From Nocardioides sp. (GTDB lineage Bacteria; Actinomycetota; Actinomycetes; Propionibacteriales; Nocardioidaceae): DNA of 34,335 bases. The notes beneath the pieces were generated by a model, which worked only from the letters and a program-made list of their open reading frames with translations, was not told the DNA's origin and did not search any database. The position numbers and the translations under genes were made by a program. Location: the NCBI RefSeq assembly GCF_029937575.1, contig NZ_JAPYPS010000039.1, positions 1-34,335 of the forward strand. The letters run 5' to 3'. Positions 24,001-31,659 of the stretch are shown in pieces. Positions within the stretch are counted from its first letter, which is position 1, and every line of letters starts with the position of its first letter.

Positions 24001-24333
24001 TCAGGCGCCGAGGAGGAAACCCAGCGCCGCCGCGCCCACGGACACGCCCACGGTGGCGACGGCGTACGCCGCGGCGCGCACGGTGAGCGGGCCGAGGCGA
24101 GTGGTCTGCACCGCGAAGGCCGAGTACGTCGTGAGGCCGCCGCAGAAGCCCGTCCCCAGCAGCGCCGCAGCGTCGCCGCCCAGCGCTCGCGCACTCAGGA
24201 ACCCCAGCAGCAGCGAGCCGACCACGTTGACGGCGAAGGTGCCGTAGGGGACCCGGCCGTCGAGGCGGGTGGCGACGTGGAAGCGGACGGCGGCGCCCAC
24301 CGCCGCGCCGACGGCGACGAGGAGGACGGTCAC
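24001..24333 (-). CDS. crcB: Fluoride channel FluC, subunit 1
   Basis: A 110-residue four-helix membrane protein of the CrcB/FluC family, which lets fluoride leave the cell. Signatures NVVGSLLLGFLSARAL and the pore motif GFCGGLTTYSAF are present. GTG start overlaps the stop of the upstream fluC by 4 nt (GTGA), so translation is coupled. Paired fluC genes normally encode oppositely oriented subunits that form a heterodimer. Last gene of a three-gene operon with an RsbW-like ATPase. Confidence 0.92.
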   Translation of the reverse strand: MTVLLVAVGAAVGAAVRFHVATRLDGRVPYGTFAVNVVGSLLLGFLSARALGGDAAALLGTGFCGGLTTYSAFAVQTTRLGPLTVRAAAYAVATVGVSVGAAALGFLLGA

Positions 24334-24740
24334 TCGTCGCCTCCGGCGGCCGCCAGCGCGTCCTGCTCGGAGCGCGGAGTCAGCAGGCTCGCGAGGACCA
24401 CGGCGACCAGGCACGCCGCGAGGGTGCCGCCGACGTACCCCGCCGCCGCCCCTAGCCGGTCGTCGGCGAGCAGTGACCGCGACTGCTCCGCATAGGTCGA
24501 CAACGTGGTGAACCCGCCCAGCAAGCCGGGTCCCAGCGCTGCTGTCCAGATCGGCGATCGACGCACGAAGGCCAGCACCGGCAGCAGGGCGAGCAGGAAC
24601 GAGCCGACGACGTTGATCGTCAGCGTCGTCCACGGAAACGTGGCGCCGTCGGGCACCCACTCACCGAGCAGGTAGCGCGCCACGGCACCGATCGCCCCGC
24701 CGGCTGCGACCGCCAGGGTGAGGCGCACGGGAGAGGTCAC
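24330..24740 (-). CDS. crcB: Fluoride channel FluC, subunit 2
   Basis: A 136-residue FluC with the motifs INVVGSFLLALL and GLLGGFTTLSTYAEQ, and four predicted helices. The C-terminal tail after the last helix is polar (LTPRSEQDALAAAGGDE). Its GTG start overlaps the stop of the preceding ATPase gene by 4 nt and its stop overlaps the start of the next fluC by 4 nt. It should pair with the other subunit as an antiparallel heterodimer. There is no fluoride riboswitch in the operon that I can see. Confidence 0.92.
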   Translation of the reverse strand: MTSPVRLTLAVAAGGAIGAVARYLLGEWVPDGATFPWTTLTINVVGSFLLALLPVLAFVRRSPIWTAALGPGLLGGFTTLSTYAEQSRSLLADDRLGAAAGYVGGTLAACLVAVVLASLLTPRSEQDALAAAGGDE

Positions 24741-25696
24741 GAGACCGAACTGTGCCGCTCCCCGGCCCCGTTGGTCGAGTCGTCGGCGGTGCCCGTCCAC
24801 GGCAACGGCTCTCCGCCGTCGCTCTGACGCACGAACTCGCCCAGGAACCAGTTCTGGAAGCGCCGCTGCTCGGGGCTGCGCGCCAGGGAGAGCATCCGCT
24901 CCTCGCGGCAGAAGGCGTCGGTGAGGTCGAGCAGCTCGACGAACCGGTCCAGGCTGCGCGCCGCGGTGCGCCCCATGACGACCTCGACGTCGGTGGCGAG
25001 CAGCCCCTCGGCCTCGGCGGCCGCGACCTGAGCGCTCCCGATACCAAGGGTGAGGGGGCGGCCCAGCGTGTCGAAGACCGCGGAGAGGTCCTTGGCCAGC
25101 GGGTAGTCCGACTCGTGGGCGAGGGTCAGCAGCCTGACCTCGCGGCGCAACTCGCGGAAGTGGTTCTGGAAGGCGACGTACTCGGCGACGGGCACGTCGC
25201 GCAGGACGAAGCGCTCGGGGTCCGCGGCGAGATCCCCGGTCAGGTCGGCCTGGTCGCTGCCGCCGGTGATCAGCGGCTCGTCCCCCGCATCGTCGGAGAA
25301 CTCGCTCGCGGGCGTGAACCAGACGACCTTGCCGTCGTCCTCGATCTCGGCGCCCCAGGCGTCCGAGGCACGCGCCACGATGTTGAGCCCGCGGCCGAAG
25401 GTCAGCAGGACGGCCTCGAGGTCGTCGTGATCCGTGGGCGAGGGCAGCTGGGGAGGATCGGACGATCCGTCGCGGACCTCGACCCGGGGGTGCTCCTGGG
25501 TGCCGCGCACCCGCACCTGGATGGGTGGCTGGCCGTGCAGCAAGGCATTGGTGACCACCTCGGAGACCGCGACCTCGGCGCACTCGCACAGGTCGGTGCG
25601 ATTCATCCCCTCGAACGCGTCGACCACCCAGCGCCGCGCGTCCTGCACCCCGCGCGGACCGGCGCCCAGGGACAGGGCTGGCCTGTTCAGCGGCAC
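24737..25696 (-). CDS. RsbW-like ATP-binding regulator with extra C-terminal domain
   Basis: A 319-residue protein. Residues about 10-130 are a HATPase_c_2 domain of the anti-sigma-factor kinase type: N-box VSEVVTNALLHG (Asn50), VEVRDGS (Asp76) and the G-R-G-L loop (101-104). RsbW-type proteins bind and inhibit sigma factors and phosphorylate anti-anti-sigma proteins. Residues about 150-300 form a helical domain (DVPVAEYVAFQNHFRELRREVRLLTL onward) that I recognise only as a recurring partner of such ATPases in actinobacteria. No sigma factor or anti-anti-sigma gene is adjacent. GTG start. The stop overlaps the fluC start, so it is translationally coupled to the fluoride channels. Confidence 0.75.
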   Translation of the reverse strand: MPLNRPALSLGAGPRGVQDARRWVVDAFEGMNRTDLCECAEVAVSEVVTNALLHGQPPIQVRVRGTQEHPRVEVRDGSSDPPQLPSPTDHDDLEAVLLTFGRGLNIVARASDAWGAEIEDDGKVVWFTPASEFSDDAGDEPLITGGSDQADLTGDLAADPERFVLRDVPVAEYVAFQNHFRELRREVRLLTLAHESDYPLAKDLSAVFDTLGRPLTLGIGSAQVAAAEAEGLLATDVEVVMGRTAARSLDRFVELLDLTDAFCREERMLSLARSPEQRRFQNWFLGEFVRQSDGGEPLPWTGTADDSTNGAGERHSSVS

Positions 25697-25959
25697 GTGG
25701 TTCTCCGGCGGTCGGGCGAGATGACGGGCAGGTGGACAGACCGTGGTCAGCCCTGGAGGTGAGCCGTGCCGGGACAGGACCGACGATCCTGAGTCGCATA
25801 CCCTCCCGCACAGGGCGCAAACACGATGAATGAATATTCTTCCACCTCCGGGCGCTGTGACGCAGGAGACGCGCGTACGAGTTGGGCAGTGTCGCCCCTG
25901 GCGCGGGACAATGACAGCAGCAGAACTCCGACCGAGACCTCACGCTAGGGAGTGCTCCG
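25697..25959. promoter_or_regulatory. Divergent promoter region between the ATPase operon and ndh
   Basis: Holds an AT-rich patch (about 25825-25850) with the palindrome GAATATTC, and on the plus strand TTGGGC (25882-25887) and GACAAT (25907-25912) with a 19-nt spacer, a possible promoter for ndh. The AT-rich patch may serve the leftward ATPase operon. No riboswitch fold was recognised. Confidence 0.35.
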
Positions 25960-27462
25960 ATGCCCGACCCCGACCAGCACCACGTCCACGACCGCGTCGA
26001 TCAGGGCGCCTCCGGCGACCGGCACCGCGTCGTGGTCATCGGCTCGGGCTTCGGTGGTCTCTTCGGCACCAAGGCCCTCAAGCGCGCCGACGTCGACGTC
26101 ACGATGGTCGCCAAGACCACCCACCACCTCTTCCAGCCGCTGCTCTACCAGGTCGCGACCGGCATCCTCTCCGAGGGCGAGATCGCTCCGCCCACCCGCG
26201 AGGTGCTCGCCGGGCAGAAGAACGCTCGCGTGCTGCTCGGCGAGGTCGGGGAGGTCGACCTGGAGCGGCGCACCGTCACCTCGCAGGTCCTCGGGCGCGA
26301 GCTCGTCACGCCGTACGACTCCCTGATCGTGGCCGCCGGGGCGGGGCAGTCCTACTTCGGCAACGACCACTTCAGCGAGTTCGCGCCCGGCATGAAGAGC
26401 ATCGACGACGCCCTCGAGCTGCGCGGGCGCATCTTCGGAGCCTTCGAGATGGCCGAGCTGGGTGCGAGCCGGGGCGAGAACATCGACCACCTGCTCACCT
26501 TCGTCGTGGTCGGTGCCGGTCCGACGGGTGTCGAGATGGCCGGCCAGATCGCCGAGCTGGCCCATCGCACCCTCAAGCGCGACTTCCGGGCGATCAACAC
26601 CCGCTCGGCGCGCGTGGTCCTCGTCGACGCCGCGCCGCAGGTGCTGCCGCCGTTCGGGGCCAAGCTCGGGCAGTGGACCAAGGAGGGCCTCGAGAAGCTC
26701 GGGGTCGAGGTGATGCTCGGTGCGATGGTGACCGACGTCGACGAGCGCGGGCTGCAGGTGAAGTTCAAGAGCGGCAAGGTGGAGCGCCTCGACGCCGTCA
26801 CCAAGGTGTGGGCCGCCGGTGTCCAGGCGAGCCCGCTCACCAAGACCCTCGCGGAGCAGACCGGTGCACCCCTCGACCGCGCCGGCCGGATCGGCGTCAA
26901 CCCGGACCTGACGCTGCCAGGTCACCCCGAGGTGTTCGTGGTCGGCGACATGATCGCCCTCGACAACCTCCCGGGCGTGGCGCAGGTGGCCATCCAGGGT
27001 GCGAAGTACGCCGCGAAGGAGATCGACGGCCGGCTCAAGGACAAGCCTGCCCAGAAGCCGTTCCACTACTTCGACAAGGGCTCGATGGCCACGATCAGCC
27101 GGTTCAAGGCGGTCGCCATGGTCGGCAAGGTCCGACTGACCGGCTTCATCGCCTGGTTGATGTGGCTGGCGGTCCACCTCGTCTACATCACCGGCTTCAA
27201 GAACCGCGTCACCGCGGTGATGCACTGGCTCGTCTCCTTCCTCGGGCGAGGCCGCTCCGAGCGGACCGCCACCGAGCAGCAGATCTTCGCCCGTACGGCG
27301 CTCAAGCGCCTCGGCCGAGGGGCCGCCGACCTGGTCTCCGAGCCCGGGGAGTTCGACGCCGAGGCCGAGCGCAGGCAGCGTGAGGAGCTCGAGGCCCAGG
27401 CCCAGGAAGAGGTGCGCCTCACCGACGCCGGCGCGCGCGGTGTGAAGGTCGACGCCGGGTAG
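25960..27462 (+). CDS. ndh: Type II NADH:quinone oxidoreductase
   Basis: A 500-residue flavoprotein that passes electrons from NADH to the quinone pool without pumping protons. FAD-binding G28-S-G30-F-G-G33 follows the first strand; the second Rossmann motif GAGPTGVEMAG (from about 185) binds NADH. The quinone-side motif VFVVGDMIA and AQVAIQGAKYAAKEI are in place. A hydrophobic stretch at about 395-412 (FIAWLMWLAVHLVYITGF) should bind the membrane. The C-terminal tail is charged and Glu-rich, longer than in many homologues. AGGGAG lies 7 nt before the ATG. Confidence 0.9.
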   Translation: MPDPDQHHVHDRVDQGASGDRHRVVVIGSGFGGLFGTKALKRADVDVTMVAKTTHHLFQPLLYQVATGILSEGEIAPPTREVLAGQKNARVLLGEVGEVDLERRTVTSQVLGRELVTPYDSLIVAAGAGQSYFGNDHFSEFAPGMKSIDDALELRGRIFGAFEMAELGASRGENIDHLLTFVVVGAGPTGVEMAGQIAELAHRTLKRDFRAINTRSARVVLVDAAPQVLPPFGAKLGQWTKEGLEKLGVEVMLGAMVTDVDERGLQVKFKSGKVERLDAVTKVWAAGVQASPLTKTLAEQTGAPLDRAGRIGVNPDLTLPGHPEVFVVGDMIALDNLPGVAQVAIQGAKYAAKEIDGRLKDKPAQKPFHYFDKGSMATISRFKAVAMVGKVRLTGFIAWLMWLAVHLVYITGFKNRVTAVMHWLVSFLGRGRSERTATEQQIFARTALKRLGRGAADLVSEPGEFDAEAERRQREELEAQAQEEVRLTDAGARGVKVDAG

Positions 27463-27484
27463 GTCCGCGGGGCGGCCGGCGCGC

Positions 27485-28240
27485 TCAGAGCTGGGCGGCC
27501 TCGAGGAGCGAGGGGCCGTACCACGTGAGCAGGCGGCCACTGACGAGCTCGGTGGGCGTCGTCGTGAAGGCCTCGGGGCCGTCGTCGGCGGTGAAGACGT
27601 ACGGCTCGTCCGGCAGCAGTACGACGTCCGCGCCCGCCGCGTCGAGATCGGCCAGGTCGACGGCAGGGTAGCGGCCGGCAGCCTCGTGGCCGGCCGGTTC
27701 CTCGTCGTACACGTTGTGCCACCCCAGGCGCCGGACGAGGTCGGAGGTGAACGTCCGCGGCCCCACGACCATCCAGGGGTCGCGCCAGATCGGGATCGCC
27801 ACCGTGCGGGTGACCGGCGGCAGGTCCCCGCACCACCGCTGGCGTACGTCGTGCAGCCACGGCGGGCGGGTCCACCCGAGGGCGTCGACGAGCCGTTCCA
27901 TGGAGGCGACCGAGTCCGGCACGGTCTCGATGTCGGTCACCCAGACCTCGACGCCGGAGTCCCGTAGGCGACGGACGTCGAGCTCGCGGTTCTCCTCCTT
28001 GTTGGCGACGACGACGTCGGGCCTCAGGGCCCGGATCGCGGCGAGGTCGGGATTCTTGGTCCCGCGCACCCGTGTCACGTCGAGGTCGGCCGGGTGGGTG
28101 CACCAGTCGGTGGCGCCCACCACGGCCTCGGGCTCGATCGAGACCAGCGTCTCGGTCAGGGACGGCACCAGGGAGACGACGCGGCGCGCCGGTCCGGGCA
28201 GGGTGACCTGGTGGTCGAGGTCGTCACGGTGAGATGTCAT
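27485..28240 (-). CDS. BtuF-like helical-backbone metal receptor, no signal peptide
   Basis: A 251-residue protein of the type III periplasmic binding (BtuF/FhuD) fold: VVSLVPSLTETLVSI near the N-terminus, ALRPDVVVANKEEN, a long backbone helix, and a C-terminal lobe. BtuF binds vitamin B12 and related proteins bind iron chelates. Unlike true BtuF there is no signal peptide or lipobox, and no BtuC/BtuD genes are beside it, so this copy is probably cytoplasmic. It is next to the B12-dependent mutase icmF, which makes a cobalamin link attractive. It converges with ndh (22-nt gap). Confidence 0.7.
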   Translation of the reverse strand: MTSHRDDLDHQVTLPGPARRVVSLVPSLTETLVSIEPEAVVGATDWCTHPADLDVTRVRGTKNPDLAAIRALRPDVVVANKEENRELDVRRLRDSGVEVWVTDIETVPDSVASMERLVDALGWTRPPWLHDVRQRWCGDLPPVTRTVAIPIWRDPWMVVGPRTFTSDLVRRLGWHNVYDEEPAGHEAAGRYPAVDLADLDAAGADVVLLPDEPYVFTADDGPEAFTTTPTELVSGRLLTWYGPSLLEAAQL

Positions 28241-28255
28241 CGAGGAGATCGTGCC

Positions 28256-28300
28256 TGACGAAGTGGCCCCTCAACACGCCGGACAGGGGCCATTTCGTCA
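28256..28300 (-). repeat. Terminator-like hairpin, repeat family copy 2
   Basis: A 16-bp stem (one G-U pair) with a 13-nt loop; left arm TGACGAAGTGGCCCCT, right arm AGGGGCCATTTCGTCA. It lies 15 nt past the icmF stop on the minus strand and 15 nt before the BtuF-like gene start. The first 16 nt (CTGACGAAGTGGCCCC) equal those at 5076-5090. It probably ends the icmF transcript and separates the two genes. Confidence 0.75.
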
Positions 28301-28315
28301 CACGCGAGGGTCGAC

Positions 28316-31300
28316 CTAGACATTTCTCCGGTACTGACCCCCCACCTCGAAGAACGCCTCGGTGACCTGACCGAGCGAGCACACGCGTGCGGCGTCCATC
28401 AGGACCGCGAAGACGTTCTCGTCGTTGGTCGCCGCGTCCTTGAGGCGAGCGAGCGCCTCCTCGGCCTCGGTGGCGTGGGCCTCCTGGAAGGCGCGCACCT
28501 TCGTCAGCTGCGACTCCTTCTCCGCGTCGGTGGCCCGGGCGAGCTCGACGGTCTGCGGCGTCCCGCCGTCGTCGGCCTCGGGCTTGCGGAAGGTGTTGAC
28601 GCCGACGATCGGCAGCGAGCCGTCGTGCTTGCGGTGCTCGTAGAGCATCGACTCGTCCTGGATGCGACCGCGCTGGTAGCCGGTCTCCATCGCGCCGAGC
28701 ACGCCGCCGCGCTCGTTGATCCGGTCGAACTCGGCCAGCACCTGCGCCTCGACGAGGTCGGTGAGCTCGTCGATGATGAACGAGCCCTGGAGCGGGTTCT
28801 CGTTCATCGCCAGGCCCCACTCGCGGTTGATGATCAGCTGGATCGCCAGCGCACGCCGTACCGACTCCTCCGACGGGGTCGTCACCGCCTCGTCGTAGGC
28901 GTTGGTGTGCAGCGAGTTGGCGTTGTCGTAGATCGCGATCAGCGCCTGCAACGTGGTGCGGATGTCGTTGAAGTCCATCTCCTGCGCGTGCAGGGACCGA
29001 CCGGACGTCTGCACGTGGTACTTCAGCTTCTGCGAGCGCTCGCCCGCGCCGTACCGGTCCCGCATCGCGACCGCCCAGATCCGGCGCGCGACGCGACCGA
29101 TCACGGAGTACTCCGGGTCCATCCCGTTGGAGAAGAAGAACGACAGGTTGGGCGCGAAGTCGTCGATGTCCAGGCCGCGCGCGAGGTAGGACTCGACGTA
29201 GGTGAAGCCGTTGGCCAGGGTGAAGGCGAGCTGGCTGATGGGGTTCGCCCCGGCCTCGGCGATGTGGTAGCCGGAGATCGAGACGGAGTAGAAGTTGCGC
29301 ACCGACTTCTGGATGAACCACTCCTGGATGTCGGCCATCATCCGCAGGCTGAACTCGGTGGAGAACAGGCAGGTGTTCTGGCCCTGGTCCTCCTTGAGGA
29401 TGTCGGCCTGCACCGTGCCGCGCACCGTCGCCAGCGCCGTCGCCTCGTCGACGCCCTGCTCGCGCGCCTGGTCGAGGACGGTGTTGAGGAAGAAGGCGAG
29501 CACCGTCGGCGCGGGGCCGTTGATCGTCATCGACACCGACGTGTTGGGCGCCAGGAGGTCGAAACCGTCGTAGAGCGTCTTCATGTCGTCCAGCGTCGCC
29601 ACGCTCACCCCGGACGTGCCGACCTTGCCGTAGATGTCGGGCCGCTCGTCGGGATCGCGGCCGTAGAGGGTGACGGAGTCGAACGCCGTCGACAGGCGGG
29701 TCGCCTCGCCGTCCTGCGAGAGGATCTTGAAGCGCCGGTTGGTGCGCGCGGGGTCGCCCTCGCCGGCGAACATCCGCGCCGGGTCCTCGCCGTCGCGCTT
29801 GAACTGGAAGACGCCCGCGGTGAACGGGAAGAAGCCCGGGAGGTTCTCGCGGCGCCAGAAGCGGACCAGCTCACCGTGGTCGTCGTACGTCGGCAGGGCG
29901 ACGCGGCGGATCTGGTTGCCGCTGAGCGACTCGCGCACCAGCGCCGTGTGGATCTCCCGGTCGCGCACCCGCACGACCTGCTCCTCGCCGGAGTAGGACT
30001 CCACGACCGAGGGCCACTCGTCGATCTGGTCGCGCACCTCGCGCGGCAGGTCGGCGCGCGCCGACTCGAGGAGCGCGTCGATCTCCTCGCGCGCCTCCAG
30101 CTCGCCGGCCACGGCCTCGAGCCGTTGCAGCCGGCGCGCTTGGGTGACCAGCTCGTCGGTGCGGTCGTGGTAGCCGCGCACGGTCGCGGCGATGTCGGCG
30201 AGGTAGCGGATCCGGTCGCCGGGGATCGCGGCACGCAGGTGGGACGAGGTCTTGGTCGTCACGCGGGGGAGCACGCCGTCGTCGCTGCGCAGGCCCTTCT
30301 CGCCCAGCAGGTCCATCAGGTGGTGGTAGAGCGCGGTCACACCGTCGTCGTTGAAGCGCGCGGCCGAGGTGCCGAAGACGGGCATGTCGCCGGGCTGCTG
30401 GCCGAAGGCCTCGCGGTTGCGGACCAGCTGGCGACCGACGTCGCGCAGCGCGTCCTCGGCGCCGCGGCGCTCGAACTTGTTGATCGCCACCGCGTCGGCG
30501 AAGTCGAGCATGTCGATCTTCTCCAGCTGCGAGGCGGCGCCGAACTCGGGCGTCATCACGTAGAGCGAGGTGTCGACGAACGGCACGATCGCCGCGTCGC
30601 CCTGGCCGATGCCCGGAGTCTCCACGATCACGAGGTCGAAGCCGGAGGCCTTCAGCACGGTCACGACGTCGTCGAGGTGCTCGGGCAGCTCGTGAGCGCC
30701 GCGCGTGGCGAGCGAGCGGAAGAAGACCGGGGACTGACCGGTGGGCTCATGCAGCGAGTTCATCCGGATCCGGTCGCCCAGCAGTGCTCCGCCGCCCTTG
30801 CGCCGCGTCGGGTCGACCGCCAGCACGGCGACGCGCAGCTTGTCCTGCTGGTCGGTGCGGAAGCGGCGTACGAGCTCGTCGGTCAGCGACGACTTGCCGG
30901 ACCCGCCGGTCCCGGTGATGCCGAGGGTGGGTACGGCGTGTCGCGCGGCGGCGGCCGTCAGCTCGTCGAGCACGCCGGCGTCGAGCCTGCCCTGCTCGGC
31001 CGCGGTGATCGCCCGCGCGATCGCGAACCGGTCGCCGCTGAGCACCTGCTCGGCGCCGACGTTGCCCCCGTGCTCGCTGCCGAGCAGGTCGACGTCGCAG
31101 GTCTTGACCACCGAGTTGATCATCCCGACCAGGCCCATCCGCTGGCCGTCCTCGGGGGAGAAGATCGTCACGCCGCTCTCGCGCAGGCGAGTGATCTCGT
31201 CGTGCACGATGACGCCGCCGCCACCACCGACCACCTGGACGTGGCCGGCGCCGCGGGCGCGCAGCGACTCGACGAGGTACTCGAAGTACTCGATGTGCCC

Positions 31301-31516
31301 GCCCTGGTAGGACGAGACAGCGACGCCCTGGACGTCCTCCTCCAGGGCGGCGTCGACGACCTCGGCGACCGAGCGGTTGTGTCCGAGGTGAATCACCTCG
31401 CAGCCCTGGCTCTGGAAGATCCGGCGCATGATGTTGATCGAGGCGTCATGGCCGTCGAAGAGGCTGGAGGCGGTGACCAGGCGGACCGGGTGGGTCGGCA
31501 CGTGGAGGTCTGACAT
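28316..31516 (-). CDS. icmF: Fused isobutyryl-CoA mutase IcmF
   Basis: A 1066-residue B12 enzyme that interconverts isobutyryl-CoA and n-butyryl-CoA. Order: B12-binding domain (about 1-150; D21-G-H23-D-A-S-I-N, His23 coordinating cobalt), a MeaI-type G3E GTPase (Walker A GTGGSGKSS near 200-210), then the mutase barrel (about 530-1060). Specificity residues of the family are a Phe in R-M-F-A-G (F583) and a Gln in Q-N-T-C-L-F (Q713); methylmalonyl-CoA mutases have Tyr and Arg there, so butyryl/isobutyryl-type substrates fit. GTPase and mutase fusion means a separate chaperone is not required. AGGGAG lies before the ATG. A double operator lies 38-82 nt upstream. Confidence 0.93.
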   Translation of the reverse strand: MSDLHVPTHPVRLVTASSLFDGHDASINIMRRIFQSQGCEVIHLGHNRSVAEVVDAALEEDVQGVAVSSYQGGHIEYFEYLVESLRARGAGHVQVVGGGGGVIVHDEITRLRESGVTIFSPEDGQRMGLVGMINSVVKTCDVDLLGSEHGGNVGAEQVLSGDRFAIARAITAAEQGRLDAGVLDELTAAAARHAVPTLGITGTGGSGKSSLTDELVRRFRTDQQDKLRVAVLAVDPTRRKGGGALLGDRIRMNSLHEPTGQSPVFFRSLATRGAHELPEHLDDVVTVLKASGFDLVIVETPGIGQGDAAIVPFVDTSLYVMTPEFGAASQLEKIDMLDFADAVAINKFERRGAEDALRDVGRQLVRNREAFGQQPGDMPVFGTSAARFNDDGVTALYHHLMDLLGEKGLRSDDGVLPRVTTKTSSHLRAAIPGDRIRYLADIAATVRGYHDRTDELVTQARRLQRLEAVAGELEAREEIDALLESARADLPREVRDQIDEWPSVVESYSGEEQVVRVRDREIHTALVRESLSGNQIRRVALPTYDDHGELVRFWRRENLPGFFPFTAGVFQFKRDGEDPARMFAGEGDPARTNRRFKILSQDGEATRLSTAFDSVTLYGRDPDERPDIYGKVGTSGVSVATLDDMKTLYDGFDLLAPNTSVSMTINGPAPTVLAFFLNTVLDQAREQGVDEATALATVRGTVQADILKEDQGQNTCLFSTEFSLRMMADIQEWFIQKSVRNFYSVSISGYHIAEAGANPISQLAFTLANGFTYVESYLARGLDIDDFAPNLSFFFSNGMDPEYSVIGRVARRIWAVAMRDRYGAGERSQKLKYHVQTSGRSLHAQEMDFNDIRTTLQALIAIYDNANSLHTNAYDEAVTTPSEESVRRALAIQLIINREWGLAMNENPLQGSFIIDELTDLVEAQVLAEFDRINERGGVLGAMETGYQRGRIQDESMLYEHRKHDGSLPIVGVNTFRKPEADDGGTPQTVELARATDAEKESQLTKVRAFQEAHATEAEEALARLKDAATNDENVFAVLMDAARVCSLGQVTEAFFEVGGQYRRNV

Positions 31517-31553
31517 GGGAACTCCCTGCGGGGACGCTGCACTGAGTAGAGGC

Positions 31554-31598
31554 ATTTAGTAGGACTTCCTACTAAATTACTAGGAAGTCCTACTAAAT
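31554..31598 (-). promoter_or_regulatory. Double operator upstream of icmF
   Basis: A perfect 18-bp inverted repeat (ATTTAGTAGGACTTCCTA at 31554-31571, reverse complement at 31581-31598) with a 9-nt spacer. Inside it, 31554-31577 is itself a perfect palindrome with 10-bp arms (ATTTAGTAGG/CCTACTAAAT) around ACTT. A second copy at 31575-31598 matches the same design with two mismatches. Two sites sharing AAAT suggest co-operative binding of a dimeric repressor, most likely TetR-type. AT content is exceptional for this window and -10 boxes such as TACTAA lie inside. Confidence 0.75.
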
Positions 31599-31609
31599 GA
31601 CAGACGTGT

Positions 31610-31652
31610 CTCGTCACACGTGCGGTCGAGGCGGGCCGCCGGTCGTGACGAG
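31610..31652 (-). terminator. Hairpin after the LacI-type gene
   Basis: CTCGTCAC (31610-31617) and GTGACGAG (31645-31652) pair over 8 bp; GCGG/CCGC inside adds a short inner stem. It lies 7 nt past the regulator's stop codon on the minus strand, before the icmF operator. Confidence 0.5.
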
Positions 31653-31659
31653 CCTTGGT

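Noticed and set aside
24740..25943. Upstream extension of the second fluC frame
   Set aside because: The frame is open only because it overlaps the ATPase gene in another frame. The FluC family starts at the GTG at 24740.
24741..25960. Fluoride riboswitch for the FluC operon
   Set aside because: The gene before fluC is coupled by overlapping codons, and the upstream region has no recognisable fluoride-riboswitch fold.
28475..31513. Long plus-strand open frame of about 1000 codons
   Set aside because: It is the antisense of icmF. Its translation is rich in Arg, Gly, Val and His with no family motifs, which is a known effect of high-GC coding on the opposite strand.
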